Positions 13,371 to 25,646 are shown, numbered from the stretch's first letter. The stretch is 64,000 nt of DNA from Isoetes taiwanensis (GCA_021234155.1 JAJEKV010000161.1:587316-651315); one strand, 5' to 3'. Program-made: numbers and translations. Notes: generated by a model from the letters alone, not told the origin.

Positions 13371-14890
13371 TTGTGGGATAATTCATCTTCAAATTTGAAT
13401 GCCCCTCCAAAATATGGGATAAATCTTTTCCCTCTTCTTTCCGACCAGGAGTTTTTGTGGGATATTTCGATTGTCCGGATTCTCCCCTATTGTTGCAATT
13501 CCGACCCCCAATTCATGGATCCAATCATTCTAGGCATGATTGCAATGCTTTTGCGTGCAATTACCATCGGATTTGCCTTCCAAATGATCTGTATGCAGCT
13601 GATGGATCTTGAAGATCAAATCAATCACCTCGATGATCTTGAAGATCCAATCAATCTGTTCGATGACGATGATTTAGAAGACAACAACGGTATGTTTTCT
13701 CGCGCTTCGTCGGTTTTAGCTTTAGCAGGACTATCTAGAACCAGGCGGGCTCAAAGAAGATTTTGGATTGCTCCGAGGCAAAGAACACAGTGGGATAATA
13801 TCGACAATCATGCGTGGAACTGCATACAATCATATGAAGATGATATGTGGCATCAGTTTTACAGAATGAAAATGGCAAGTTTCGAAAAACTGGTAGGTTT
13901 AGTTGTCCCCTATCTGGTTAGGCCAGGAATGAAGGTGAGAGCCCCAGTAGATCCTAGGAAAGCTGTTGTTATGGTTCTTTATTTTCTTGCACACGGTAAC
14001 ATGCCATTGCATGTGGGCCAGAGATTTTATGCTGGCAAAGCTACAGTCCAGAAGTACACCACGAAAATAACACTAATTCTGGCTTCCAAGACAATGCTCT
14101 ATAAAAGATTTATTGCCATGCCTACAGGTGCTAGATTAACTCAATACATTAGATAATTCCATCAAGCAACATGGCTACCAAATGTTTATGGAGCAGTTGA
14201 TGGATCACACATATTTTTATGGAGAAGACCAAAGAAAAAGACAATGGTGCTGACTATTACATCAGACACAAGAGGCATTCATGTCTAATGCAGGGCATTG
14301 TGGAATTTAACAGAATGTTCATAAATGTTTGTGTCACCAGAACAGGTTCTGTTCATGACTCCAATCAGTTTAGAAAGAGCTCTATTTACAACAAGATTGC
14401 CTCCAAACACATACTGCAGGAACAAATTGTCACTTTGAGTGGAAGGAAATTGAAGAAAGGACAGCCTACTGATGATCAGATCCAGGTTAATATCCCCCCT
14501 CTTCTATTAGGTGATTCTGCCTATGCAAGTAGGCCATTCCTGTTGAAAGTTTTTGCTCAAACACAGGGTCCTTATGGCAAGTTCAACAAGAGGATCTGCA
14601 GGGGTAGAGCGTGTGTAGAAAATGGATTTGGAATTGTCAAAGAAAAATTCAGAATTCTGAAGCATTTGCCAGTCCATGTTGGAAAGGCCTCCAAAATTAT
14701 ACATGCAACATGTGTCCTTTGGAATTTCTGCATCATGGAAGACATTGGTATGGATATGTTGCCCATTCAAGAAGATCCTGAACCCGTCTATTACTATGAA
14801 ACTGAGGCTATGAATAGGTCCTTGAAAATACAGGGAGACCAAATGTGGCACGTCTTGTTTGAGAACTTAGATGGCCATGTCATGTTATGA
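13371..14890 (+). pseudogene. Harbinger-2 transposase, nonsense plus frameshift
   Basis: Closely similar to the Harbinger-1 transposase. Broken by TAA at 14154-14156 (GAA in Harbinger-1) and by loss of one A in the poly-A stretch near 14236, which moves the rest to another frame. Catalytic residues are kept: D at 14199 (VDGSH), D at 14513 (GDSAY), E at 14618 (ENGFG). Its lesions differ from the TGA in Harbinger-1, so the two copies decayed independently. Confidence 0.9.
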
Positions 14891-14992
14891 AACCTTTGAA
14901 TGTAAACTTCCAATGTTCTTAAAGGGATGGCAATTTGATTTGCTGTTCACATTTCAAAATGACATTTCAATTACTGTTAAAGGTTACGTTTG

Positions 14993-15262
14993 AGTTACAG
15001 TTCACATTTGAAGTTGTTGTCCACATTTTTTAATTACTGTTCACATTTGAAGTTGCTGTCCACATTTTTTAGTTACTGTTCACATTTGAAGTTGCTGTAC
15101 ACATTTTGAGTTACTGTTCAAATTTAGAGTTGCTATACACAATTTTGAGTTACTGTTCGCAGAAACAAATGAGTTACTTGAAACAAATCAGTTACTTTAA
15201 ACAAATGAGTTACTTTTAACAAATGAGTTACTGTGCACGAAAACAATTTTGAGTTACTTTAA
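14993..15262. repeat. ~40-bp minisatellite in Harbinger-2
   Basis: Same unit as in Harbinger-1, followed by shorter GAGTTACTTTAAACAAAT-type units missing from Harbinger-1. The stretch 15263-15590 has no recognised gene and is probably element sequence that Harbinger-1 has deleted. Confidence 0.8.
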
Positions 15263-15589
15263 ACAAATCATTCGGTAAAGAACTCGGTCATTTCATTAGA
15301 AAAAAGTTTTCACAGATAAAATGCAGTTTTCTAATGGCATGCATGGCCATATTCTGTAGTCAATGCAGCTTTTTAATGGCATGCAAGGTCATATTCCAGA
15401 AGTCAAAGTTTTTTTGTCACCAGAAGACAACACTGAAAGAAGAAAACAGAAATTTTTACAGAAATAGAAGGCCTTTTCAAGGTAAAGGCCTTTTCTGATC
15501 ACAAAACTAAGCTGTGATACCAAAAATTTAACATTTCTTTTCAAAAGAAAACAAGGCTAAGAAAAAAGGTTGCTGCAGAGCTCGCAAGG

Positions 15590-16092
15590 ATAGATAGATA
15601 GATAGATAGATACATTTAAGGTCACTAACGACCGATCCGACCCGGGACCTCATGAGACGAGCACTGGATCTTTTCGGATCCCGTCTACAAGACTCAAGCT
15701 TATGTACAATGATTGATGCCCTCGACTGAGGCGACATTATATATATGTTTACAATTTTATAGCCTCCCTTTCCTTTTCTGGTCCGGGGTGAGCATTTAAC
15801 AACAGTTTGACTGTTGCCCATGGTCGGGTCTCTCCCGGGTTGACTTTCTAGTCTTCCCCGTGGAGGTCAACGCCCATTGCTTTGTACAACTGTTCATGGT
15901 TGGTGATGATCCGTCGTATTGCCTCTGCTGCCATGACAGTGTGTTCCTGGTTGCCTTCCAGAATTTCTTCCAGCCTCACTGCTGCCCAGGGTATTGTGGG
16001 ATATTCTTCTCTGATATGTTGCATAGATTGACACCATTGTACGATGTGTTCCTCATCCTCTAATTCTCCATCTTCGCACAGTTCACATATTC
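15590..16092 (-). mobile_element. LINE-6 (inverted), 3' part
   Basis: On the minus strand the C-terminal ORF (16092 down to 15848) has zinc-motif residues CELCEDGELEDEEHIVQWC and ends GVDLHGED; the 3' end is a (TATC)n tail at about 15592-15612. Its 5' part lies at 22627-23713; the LTR element split it between the codons around the first zinc-motif Cys. Confidence 0.85.
16088..16092. repeat. Target-site duplication TATTC (left)
   Basis: Repeated at 22627-22631 directly after the 3' LTR; 5 bp, as expected for an LTR retrotransposon. Confidence 0.95.
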
Positions 16093-18609
16093 TGTAATGG
16101 TCCTGGGAAGTTAAGGACCCGTATTGTACAAGTATTTGTACATAATCCACAAAAGCAAACTATAAAAAGAAAAATTGTAGAAGAGGGCTTTTGTTGGTGG
16201 TACGTGAGGAGTTTTTGCAAGAGAGAAGCTCCAGAAGGGATTTGAGTTGCAGAGGAGCCGGAGGAGGCTATCTGGAGGCAAGAGCTTGCATAGACGGCGT
16301 CAAATTGTTCTTCCTTTCCAGGTGGGGTTTGGTTTCAATTGATTGGATTCCATGAGATTGCATAGGCTGCCAGGAATGGATTTGATTTGCACATGCTACT
16401 ATGCTACTGTTAAATTTGTGGGCTAAGAGTAAGAAATTATGTGGATAAGATTGCTATGAGAAGGTCTAGAATAAGCCAAAAGGTAATCTGGGTGCTAGGT
16501 ATGGGCTGCCACAACGATTTTTCCATGTAACAGAGCCGTCACAGAAGAAGCTAGAACTCCTGGAATAAGCCGATTGGGCATGCTAATGGGCCGAAATTAA
16601 GGAATCAAGACAGATTTGATTGAATTAGGGGTCGGATTAGCCTTACAGAAATAGCCCGAGGTGACCCAACTGCCTCAAATCTGATCCAAATCTAGTAGAA
16701 AGAGGTGAAATTGGTTGAGAAGGGTCGATTTGGGGATAAGGAAGCTCGAATCTGCTTCTGAAGGTTCGAATCCAGTGGGTCTTGCCATGGAAGGATCTGC
16801 ACAGGTCGGGAAGGTCAGGCTGATAGAAAAGGAAGATTCGTTGCATAAATCCGGCTGGGAACTTCCAGAAAGTGATGTGAATCCACTATGGGTCTATCAG
16901 GATAATCTTTGGCATCAAATACCCCATGATTCTGGAAGAATCGATCAAGAATGGGGCTGCCGGATTGGTTCAGTAGGAAGTGGTTGATTTTGCAGGTTAC
17001 AGTTCTGTGAGTTTTTATTGTTTGAGTTGTTATTTCCTTATGTTGTGCTTGTCAATTGTTAACAAAGGTATTTAGTGCTAAATAATTATACAAGGAGGGC
17101 CATAAGTGAACACTGAGGTATAAGGAGATGGGATCTAGCACAGGAGATTGGCCGAGTAAATCCAAGTGATAGGCAAATGATTCTTATAAATACAAGGGAC
17201 GAAAATATGTAAGGACATGCTTGATTATGTTGGAAATGGAACTTCGTAGATAGGAATAATGATATCTAAGCTTAATAATTCTAAGGCTCTTGGAGACGGG
17301 CCTAGTCTAGGGAAACAGTTGACAGGAGATAGCCTCAGTTGCGGCCATGAGACGGTGTGGGTTTTTAAGCAGGAAAAACCTAAATCGGAGACTCTAGTTT
17401 GTGTGCACCATTGATTCATTAGCTAAGAAGTAAAACTTGGAACTTAAAATATTAAATCCATACCTAAGGGAGCTAAAATAAATAATATTGTGGAGTGAAT
17501 CCTGCATCGGCCTTACAGGGGGGTGGAGCACGCTACACCAACATTTGAGTTGTCGTTATGGTTTTCATCATCGATCTAGCTACTTCGGCGTGGTTAGGTT
17601 GTATGGGCAACCTCGACAAGGGCTAAGAGTATGATCTAGGCACATTTATAGTAAATTCTCTAATGAACACACATGTTATGGTCTTTGAATTGTTCCACTG
17701 TTGTTCTTGATATTATGTATGTACTTGGAACCTCCGGGGTCGGACTTCCAGGTTCGGTGGCCTGGGTAGCTCCGGCATTCTCATGTCATCTGTGGTCTTT
17801 GTATCTATGCTCAGGACACCGGGCGTGGCCTCCTCCTCGGCGTAGCTTCCCTGGTGAGGTTGTACGTCAACTCCCCGTGACTCTAAGGTAAGAGGTCCTC
17901 CAAATGGGCGTGGGGCTGGGAAGGGTATCTATCTGAGGGTTCACCCCACCAACTCTGCCAACGGGGCTCGGAATGTGAGCTGGCCGGGCATTTCTCTGCT
18001 AACAGGGCCTGCATGTAGGCTGGCTGAGCTTCCCATTGTCCCGGAGCTTTGTTATGTTCTTTTGGTACTCTGACTTTGTGTTTTTGCTCCCGATGCTTAT
18101 GATGTTTCCTTCCTTGTCATTGTCTAGCACTGCACCATAGAATCTTGTGTTTGAATTGTCTATGTTCTTGTTATCCAAGATGCCGAGTGTTTCCATGTAT
18201 GCAGCAGCAGCTATGGGATCCCCACTTAGTCACGAGGACTAACCCCAGTGAGTGCATGTGCAGTGAACCCGCAAGGTGGCGGTCAAGTTGATGGTGGCAA
18301 TGTGGCCGGGAATCGTGCTTGAGTTCTAGAGCTAGCAGTTTCTGTTGATTTGCTCAGTGCTATTGTGCATGTATATTTATAACACATTGTAAATATTGAG
18401 CTATTGATTTGCTCAGTTAGAACTTGGAATGTATTAAGCTTATGAATATGTTGAATGCAGGAACCAGGGTTGTTTGTTGAGCCTAAACTGTGGATTTTAA
18501 TTGCAAAGGAAGATTTAATTCTTCACCTGAATTCACATGTACACAAATTTAGCCTTAAGTAGACAAGATCCCGAGTTGCCCGGAGGGTCAACTCGGCAGG
18601 CTCGTCACA
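16093..18609 (+). repeat. 5' LTR
   Basis: Begins TGTAATGG and ends CGTCACA. TATA-like motifs are at 16161 (TATAAAAA) and 17185 (TATAAATA); I cannot say which is used. It matches the 3' LTR almost base for base except in two patches, around 16190-16300 and 17810-17940. ORFs inside it recur in the 3' LTR and resemble no known protein. Confidence 0.95.
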
Positions 18610-18611
18610 AT

Positions 18612-18623
18612 TGGTATCAGAGC
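18612..18623 (+). other. Primer-binding site, tRNA-iMet type
   Basis: TGGTATCAGAGC, two bases after the 5' LTR; the usual minus-strand primer site of plant LTR elements. Confidence 0.95.
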
Positions 18624-18716
18624 GTGTTGGATCTTAGTGGGAGTTTGAGAATGGTTCATGCTCTTGAAGTGGGTTGTTAATGTTTCTATTGTCTATGTGC
18701 AGACTAGTAAGAGATT

Positions 18717-19848
18717 ATGGATGCTGGTGGTGCTAGTAGTGCAGGGGGAGATGGAGCCGATGGAGCTCCAGATGTAACTAGTATCCTACAAGCTATTCAG
18801 CAAGCCTTGCAGCAGAGTGCATCGCAGCAAAAGAGCGAGGCTGAGAAAGCCATTGATAAGGTGTTAAAGGACACCAAAAGAGAAGTGTTCACTGGTGAGA
18901 ACACAACAGGGGATGATGCTGATGCCTGGCTTCGTGGGGTAGAGTTTTATTTTGATTTGATCAAAGCACAGGATTCTGTGAAGGCTTTGCTTGCTCAGGC
19001 GATGTTAGGAGGTTTCGCAAGAGTTTGGTGGGAGACATGCCTGATTGATCTGGGGAAGACTCCAGTACAGGCTACATGGGCTGATTTTAAGACCGCTTTT
19101 GAGGGTCATTTCACACCTCCAGGGTACAAGGTTGAGAAGATGAACGAGTTCTTCGATTGTGTACTGACCGAACAAAGATGCGCATTACAATGAGAGGTTT
19201 AGAAGGTTGCAGCCTCATTGTCCTGTTATGGATAAAGTCAAGCTGTGTTCTAGATTTGTGAAGGGCCTTCATGTGGATATCAAGAGTACAATGTCAGGAG
19301 TTGCTTATAAGGACCTTGAGGAGGTTGTTCGGATTGCCAAAAGCCGAGAGACAGATTTGGCAGAGAAAGCTGCAATTGAAACCCAAAGGAAGAGACAGGC
19401 ACCTTCCTCTTGGCCAGTTGAGAGCTCATATGGCCGAAGACGATCATTTAGAGGGGAGCCATCTTCTAGTCCATCTGTGGAAGTTCAGAGCAACAATATG
19501 AGGAACCGGGCAAGTAGTAGCCAGATTGAAGGTAGTAAGTTACCTCCTCGGCTCACAGACGAGGAAAGGCAGCGATGCTTCGAAGAGGGGCGTTGCTTCC
19601 GTTGTAGGGCAACAGGCCACACAAGAAACAATTGCCCAGTATTTGGCAGTATTGAGGGACATAGCTCCTCAATGCCCATGGATTCACAACAGCTAGATAG
19701 AAGTGCCATGGGACCAGAACGATCCAATCGATATCCAAATGCTGGTAGAGGCAGAGGCCGTGGAGAACCTCGATCGAATCAAAGGGAGCGCCAGCCTGAG
19801 GAAAGATGGGGTACAGACGATAGAATCATTGAGCCGAAGGCAAAATGA
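18717..19848 (+). pseudogene. Gag polyprotein with one frameshift
   Basis: ATG at 18717. Part 1 (to 19193) has a retrotransposon gag domain: DAWLRGVEFYFDLI, ARVWWET, TWADFKTAFEGHFTPPGY. The frame then shifts near 19165, since the expected YNERFRRLQPH continues in another frame from about 19170. Part 2 carries a basic region and one zinc knuckle C-x2-C-x4-H-x4-C (CFRCRATGHTRNNC, about 19593-19634) and ends RIIEPKAK. Gag would package element RNA into particles. The zinc knuckle is complete; no pol follows. Confidence 0.9.
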
Positions 19849-20108
19849 AAGGTGAAGCTAGAGCTGCCGCAGTGATGGATCTTCCGCAACACCAAATGGT
19901 TGTGTACGCCGCTGAAGCTCCACGTGATGGAGCTCAAGGCGCTTCTGTAGTGCAAATTCCAGGTAAGCATGATGGTTTTGCTTTTGTCTGATTGTCCGCA
20001 GCAGTCTGTGTATCTTGCTTTAGGTTGCTAGTGCAAATTGTCAGTAAGCATGACAGCTCCTAGGATCGACCCATGAGGACATGGGTTAAATTTTAGAAGG
20101 GGAGAAAA
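19849..20108 (+). other. Internal 3' non-coding stretch ending in the polypurine tract
   Basis: About 260 bp without coding signal where pol would be expected. It ends with AGAAGGGGAGAAAA (20095-20108) directly before the 3' LTR, the plus-strand primer. Confidence 0.85.
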
Positions 20109-22626
20109 TGTAATGGTCCTGGGAAGTTAAGGACCCGTATTGTACAAGTATTTGTACATAATCCACAAAAGCAAACTATAAAAAGAAAAATTGTAGAAGA
20201 GGGCTTTTTGTTGGTGATGCGAGGAGTTTTTGCAAGAGAGAAGCTCCGTAAGGGATTTGAGTTGCGAGAGGAGCCTGAGGAGGCTATCCGAGGCAAGAGC
20301 TTGCATAGGCGGGCGTCAAATTGTTCTTCCTTTCCAGGTGGGGTTTGGTTTCAATTGATTGGATTCCATGAGATTGCATAGGCTGCCAGGAATGGATTTG
20401 ATTTGCACATGCTACTATGCTACTGTTAAATTTGTGGGCTAAGAGTAAGAAATTATGTGGATAAGATTGCTATGAGAAGGTCTAGAATAAGCCAAAAGGT
20501 AATCTGGGTGCTAGGTATGGGCTGCCACAACGATTTTTCCATGTAACAGAGCCGTCACAGAAGAAGCTAGAACTCCTGGAATAAGCCGATTGGGCATGCT
20601 AATGGGCCGAAATTAAGGAATCAAGACAGATTTGATTGAATTAGGGGTCGGATTAGCCTTACAGAAATAGCCCGAGGTGACCCAACTGCCTCAAATCTGA
20701 TCCAAATCTAGTAGAAAGAGGTGAAATTGGTTGAGAAGGGTCGATTTGGGGATAAGGAAGCTCGAATCTGCTTCTGAAGGTTCGAATCCAGTGGGTCTTG
20801 CCATGGAAGGATCTGCACAGGTCGGGAAGGTCAGGCTGATAGAAAAGGAAGATTCGTTGCATAAATCCGGCTGGGAACTTCCAGAAAGTGATGTGAATCC
20901 ACTATGGGTCTATCAGGATAATCTTTGGCATCAAATACCCCATGATTCTGGAAGAATCGATCAAGAATGGGGCTGCCGGATTGGTTCAGTAGGAAGTGGT
21001 TGATTTTGCGGGTTCTGATTACGTGAGTTTTTATTGTTTGAGTTGTTATTTCCTTATGTTGTGCTTGTCAATTGTTAACAAAGGTATTTAGTGCTAAATA
21101 ATTATACAAGGAGGGCCATAAGTGAACACTGAGGTATAAGGAGATGGGATCTAGCACAGGAGATTGGCCGAGTAAATCCAAGTGATAGGCAAATGATTCT
21201 TATAAATACAAGGGACGAAAATATGTAAGGACATGCTTGATTATGTTGGAAATGGAACTTCGTAGATAGGAATAATGATATCTAAGCTTAATAATTCTAA
21301 GGCTCTTGGAGACGGGCCTAGTCTAGGGAAACAGTTGACAGGAGATAGCCTCAGTTGCGGCCATGAGACGGTGTGGGTTTTTAAGCAGGAAAAACCTAAA
21401 TCGGAGACTCTAGTTTGTGTGCACCATTGATTCATTAGCTAAGAAGTAAAACTTGGAACTTAAAATATTAAATCCATACCTAAGGGAGCTAAAATAAATA
21501 ATATTGTGGAGTGAATCCTGCATCGGCCTTACAGGGGGGTGGAGCACGCTACACCAACATTTGAGTTGTCGTTATGGTTTTCATCATCGATCTAGCTACT
21601 TCGGCGTGGTTAGGTTGTATGGGCAACCTCGACAAGGGCTAAGAGTATGATCTAGGCACATTTATAGTAAATTCTCTAATGAACACACATGTTATGGTCT
21701 TTGAATTGTTCCACTGTTGTTCTTGATATTATGTATGTACTTGGAACCTCCGGGGTCGGACTTCCAGGTTCGGTGGCCTGGGTAGCTCCGGCATTCTCAT
21801 GTCATCTGTGGTCTTTGTATCTATGCTCTGTGACACCGGGCGTGGCCTCCTCACGGGCGTAGCTTCCCGGTGAGGTTGTACGTCAACTCCTGTGACTCTA
21901 AGGTAAGAGGTCCTCCAGCGCCAGACGTGGGCTGGGAAGGGTATGCGCATACGAGGTTCACCCCACCAACTCTGCCAACGGGGCTCGGAATGTGAGCTGG
22001 CCGGGCATTTCTCTGCTAACAGGGCCTGCATGTAGGCTGGCTGAGCTTCCCATTGTCCCGGAGCTTTGTTATGTTCTTTTGGTACTCTGACTTTGTGTTT
22101 TTGCTCCCGATGCTTATGATGTTTCCTTCCTTGTCATTGTCTAGCACTGCACCATAGAATCTTGTGTTTGAATTGTCTATGTTCTTGTTATCCAAGATGC
22201 CGAGTGTTTCCATGTATGCAGCAGCAGCTATGGGATCCCCACTTAGTCACGAGGACTAACCCCAGTGAGTGCATGTGCAGTGAACCCGCAAGGTGGCGGT
22301 CAAGTTGATGGTGGCAATGTGGCCGGGAATCGTGCTTGAGTTCTAGAGCTAGCAGTTTCTGTTGATTTGCTCAGTGCTATTGTGCATGTATATTTATAAC
22401 ACATTGTAAATATTGAGCTATTGATTTGCTCAGTTAGAACTTGGAATGTATTAAGCTTATGAATATGTTGAATGCAGGAACCAGGGTTGTTTGTTGAGCC
22501 TAAACTGTGGATTTTAATTGCAAAGGAAGATTTAATTCTTCACCTGAATTCACATGTACACAAATTTAGCCTTAAGTAGACAAGATCCCGAGTTGCCCGG
22601 AGGGTCAACTCGGCAGGCTCGTTACA
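20109..22626 (+). repeat. 3' LTR
   Basis: Begins TGTAATGG, ends GTTACA, followed by TSD TATTC. Near-identical to the 5' LTR outside two patches, so the insertion is recent. Confidence 0.95.
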
Positions 22627-23713
22627 TATTCTGTCTTCCCTCTTTTCATTCTTCCATCTTCCTCTCTCTATCCTCAAGTAATGGCTCCCTGTTCTGACTC
22701 TTGCCAATTCTATTACCTGTTTCCTGGACAGTCTGTTGTCTCTGTATATGTTAGCACCTCCCTGCTTTTTGTCATAAGTGTTGGTGTATATCTTAAGCTT
22801 CTCACTCATATGGAGGTCATACCATTTCTCTGTAGCAGTAATTATGTTTGCTTCTGTGAGCTCCCCTTTATCCATTATATTGTTCAGCTGTATGTTAAAA
22901 TTCTCGTTCCACTTAAGGACCTCTCTGTACCATCCGGTTCCTGCTTCCTTGTTCAGGTCTTCACTGTCCCTTAGTGCTAAGTTGACCAGTCTATCCCTTT
23001 CATCCTCTGTTTTTTTACCCTCAACAAGTACCTGATTGTTCTGATCCAAGCACTTATTTGCATGGGGTTGTTGCCTGTCTCTGAAAGCATTAGGGCTGTG
23101 GGGACTGTTTTCCTTAGCTTGAATTCTCTCATGTGTAACTTCCTAAGCAGCCAGTCCATTGTATCCCAGATTGGCTGAGTCAAACTCGGACCCCATACTT
23201 CTGATCCATATAGTAAACTGGTTGTGACCATTGCATGAAACATATGGTTTTTGATGTCCCACCTAGTTAACCTCCCTCTGTTCCATCTTGTTTGTAACTC
23301 ATAATAGTTTGTTGTGGCTGCTGTTTTCCTGTTTCTCACTCCTTTTGTCCAAGTTCTAGTTCTGTTTGTTGTGTACCCTAGGTATTTGTAGGCTGATGTC
23401 TCCCTTACTGTCTCTTCCTTGAATTTGAATGGCTTCCTTGGATACTTGCCATGAAAGCACAGCATGTCTGTTTTTGTCATGTTGACACTTAGTCCTGTTC
23501 TTTCACAGAATTGTTCTAGTATTTTCAAAAGTCTTTTCATTCCTAGGATACTCATGTCCATGATTACCAGATCATCTGCATATAGCATTGAGCTAATGTC
23601 TGTATCACTGAGTGTTGGTGGATCTAGCTGTATCCCACTTCTTCTCCTTACTGCTATAAATTCCTCCAATGCATCTATGTATATCCCAAACAGTGTTGGT
23701 GATAGTGGGCCAC
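22627..23713 (-). pseudogene. LINE-6 (inverted), RT C-terminal part
   Basis: On the minus strand it starts abruptly at about 23713 in the RT motif GPLSPTLFGIYIDALEEF, continues with MLYADDLVIMD, SVNMTKTDMLCF, AYKYLGYTTN and GSEVWGPSL, and shifts frame near 23010 into a helical region that runs to REDRIC at the LTR insertion. It is a different, more distant LINE family from LINE-1 to LINE-5 (about the same motif order, different tail). Endonuclease and N-terminal RT are missing by 5' truncation. Confidence 0.85.
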
Positions 23714-24195
23714 GGTGTTGGATAAGTCACGGTCCTAACTTCCTGGATGCACCAAAGACCAGCTTGCTTGATGTAGAGGGTCTCCACATGGACCTTCTCT
23801 TTCAGACCAGCATTGACAGCCCAACGCTTGATTTCTGGTTCAACCTGGACACCCATGCCGATAAACCTGTAGATAGACGATTCAGAAAACGAACCATGCA
23901 CAATGCGGTGAGGAATGTGGGCGACATCTTCTTCATTGGGAACAGGAACAGGGTTGGAATCAACCACTTCTTCATGACGAGCACGAATTGGTGGCTCAGG
24001 AATTGGTGGTTCAGGCTCAGGAACAGGGGATCTTTGCAGGCTAAGGGATGGGGCCTGAGGAGAGGAACCCTCCTCGGAAATACAAGTCGAGGAGCTCTCT
24101 GTTGAGGAGGACGATGGCCACCACTTGATCTCACTGGAGGAATTGTGACTGGAACTAGAAACTGGAGTAGGGCTTCGGGGACGTTTGGGCGCCAT
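23714..24195 (-). CDS. Unknown protein N-terminus, cut by LINE-6
   Basis: ATG at 24195 starts a frame that runs into LINE-6 and stops at 23605; only the part before 23714 is original. The N-terminus is Ser/Pro-rich (MAPKRPRSPTPVSSSS), then a PEPEPPIPEPP stretch, then a more folded-looking part (YRFIGMGVQVEPEIKRWAV, CIQEVRTVTYP). I do not recognise it. A TATA box lies 36-45 bp upstream, so this may be a gene or transposon ORF1 interrupted by LINE-6. The continuation beyond the far end of LINE-6 (below 15590) shows no clear coding. Confidence 0.4.
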
Positions 24196-24230
24196 GAAAG
24201 AAGAATTGAGCTTCTTGCTCGAGAATAAAC

Positions 24231-24240
24231 CTTATATAAC
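24231..24240 (-). promoter_or_regulatory. TATA box of the interrupted ORF
   Basis: GTTATATAAG on the minus strand, about 40 bp before the ATG at 24195. Confidence 0.45.
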
Positions 24241-24443
24241 AAGGAACTAAGTGACGTGACCAGTGTAAAGAATTAAATGCACTGGAATCTAATACGATTT
24301 TCTGAAGTGTCCTTATCTTATGGTACTGTATAAATCATTAACTAGAAAGACACTTGTGGGAAAATGGGACTGTTCCAATGTCCTCTCACGACCCATAACT
24401 AAATAAATGAAATTGCATTAAAAAATATTATTCATACCTTTTT

Positions 24444-25646
24444 TTAGTCTTTGTTTTTTGCTGCTAACTTTGCAATCTCCAGCAGAGTATCTTTTGTCAT
24501 CTGACATATACTTTGTGTAATTGCTGCCATGGATTCAGCAATCTTCATACTATTATCTGACCTGTTTTTTTCTATTTCCCTTATGTTTGCTGACCTGCTG
24601 CATTCCAATTCCCTTATGAGTTGCATTTTCTTTGAAGATTCCTCCTTCATGAACTTCAACTTCTTGGCTTCTGTCTCCCCAAAATTTGTTGCCATCTGTG
24701 ATATACCAGCAGCAATGTCCTCATCAATCTGAATTCTGGATTTTTTCCTGCCTGTTGGTTTGCCACAAACTCCAGGTTGATTGCATGCTGTAGACCTTGG
24801 GGTAGTGTCTGTGTTATTACCACCTGTAGGTGTTTGAACGGAGGGAATTCCATGTCCAATTGGGCTACTTGAATTGTCCACATTTACCTCATCATTCACA
24901 AATTCTTCATTTCCCTCAAATGGCTCTTCAAAAGCAGCCTTAGAGCCATAAGTCTCAAAGAAGGCCTCACTATTTGTATGCAGATCAGCTGCCTCAAATG
25001 CCTCATCCTCAAATTCACCATCATCACCACCACCTGGAATTGGATTATATGATGTGACACCATATTTGACCTCCTCCATCCTTTCATACCACTGCCAACT
25101 TGAAGGCTCAGACCCTGTGTGGCTGCAAGCTTCCTTCTCATCTTTGAATTTTGCTTGTAGCTTATCCCATTTGTTTTTAAGCTGCCTCACTTCAACCAAT
25201 CCAGAAACTATTGGCTGTAATTTGACTAGAATCTCCCTCCATTGAGTGGTAGAAAGGTTCAGGCTACCATTAGTAACTAGCTTCATCTCATTGAGTAGAT
25301 TCAAGAATGTGGAAACACTTCGATCTGTCCATTGAACTGGTGTTTTCCTATTCTTAACATCTATTGCTGTTGAATTTTCCTTCTCGGGAACAATAACAGC
25401 CAATGTTTTATCACGACTGGAAGAATCAATTTGACTTACAGCTTGAATTTTGCTCAGAACTCGCTTTCCCTTTGCCTTTCCCTTAGGCCTCACTGGAATT
25501 GGCTCGGAATTGGTCTCCAAATCCAAATTGACAGAAATCTGTCTCGTCATTTTCCGAGTTGTCCGTTTTGGAGCCATCTTTTCAATCCGAGGAGGCACGA
25601 ATGGCTTACTTGCTGCTGGCAATGCAGATCTGGTAGCCTTCGACAT
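24444..25646 (-). CDS. Harbinger-2 Myb/SANT-like DNA-binding protein
   Basis: 400 aa, intact and closely similar to the Harbinger-1 copy, with NRK inserted before TPVQWTDRSVSTFLNLLNEM and the fuller C-terminus LLEIAKLAAKNKD. Same order: basic N-terminus, Myb_DNA-bind_3-like domain at about 100-195, acidic middle, KPTGRKKSRI, C-terminal coiled coil. This copy probably shows the native end of the protein. It has stayed open although the partner transposase is broken. Confidence 0.85.
   Translation of the reverse strand: MSKATRSALPAASKPFVPPRIEKMAPKRTTRKMTRQISVNLDLETNSEPIPVRPKGKAKGKRVLSKIQAVSQIDSSSRDKTLAVIVPEKENSTAIDVKNRKTPVQWTDRSVSTFLNLLNEMKLVTNGSLNLSTTQWREILVKLQPIVSGLVEVRQLKNKWDKLQAKFKDEKEACSHTGSEPSSWQWYERMEEVKYGVTSYNPIPGGGDDGEFEDEAFEAADLHTNSEAFFETYGSKAAFEEPFEGNEEFVNDEVNVDNSSSPIGHGIPSVQTPTGGNNTDTTPRSTACNQPGVCGKPTGRKKSRIQIDEDIAAGISQMATNFGETEAKKLKFMKEESSKKMQLIRELECSRSANIREIEKNRSDNSMKIAESMAAITQSICQMTKDTLLEIAKLAAKNKD

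Larger units (their letters stand above)
16093..22626 (+). mobile_element. Gag-only LTR retrotransposon (TR-GAG-like), 6,534 bp
   Basis: Two long LTRs (2,517 and 2,518 bp), 5-bp TSD TATTC, tRNA-iMet PBS, polypurine tract, and an internal region of only 1,499 bp coding for Gag. There is no protease, RT, RNase H or integrase, so it is non-autonomous and would need a relative's enzymes. It inserted into LINE-6, which lies in Harbinger-2. Confidence 0.95.

Noticed and set aside
16643-18196. Several ORFs in the 5' LTR, repeated in the 3' LTR
   Set aside because: They recur only because the LTRs are copies; no domain or codon signal seen.
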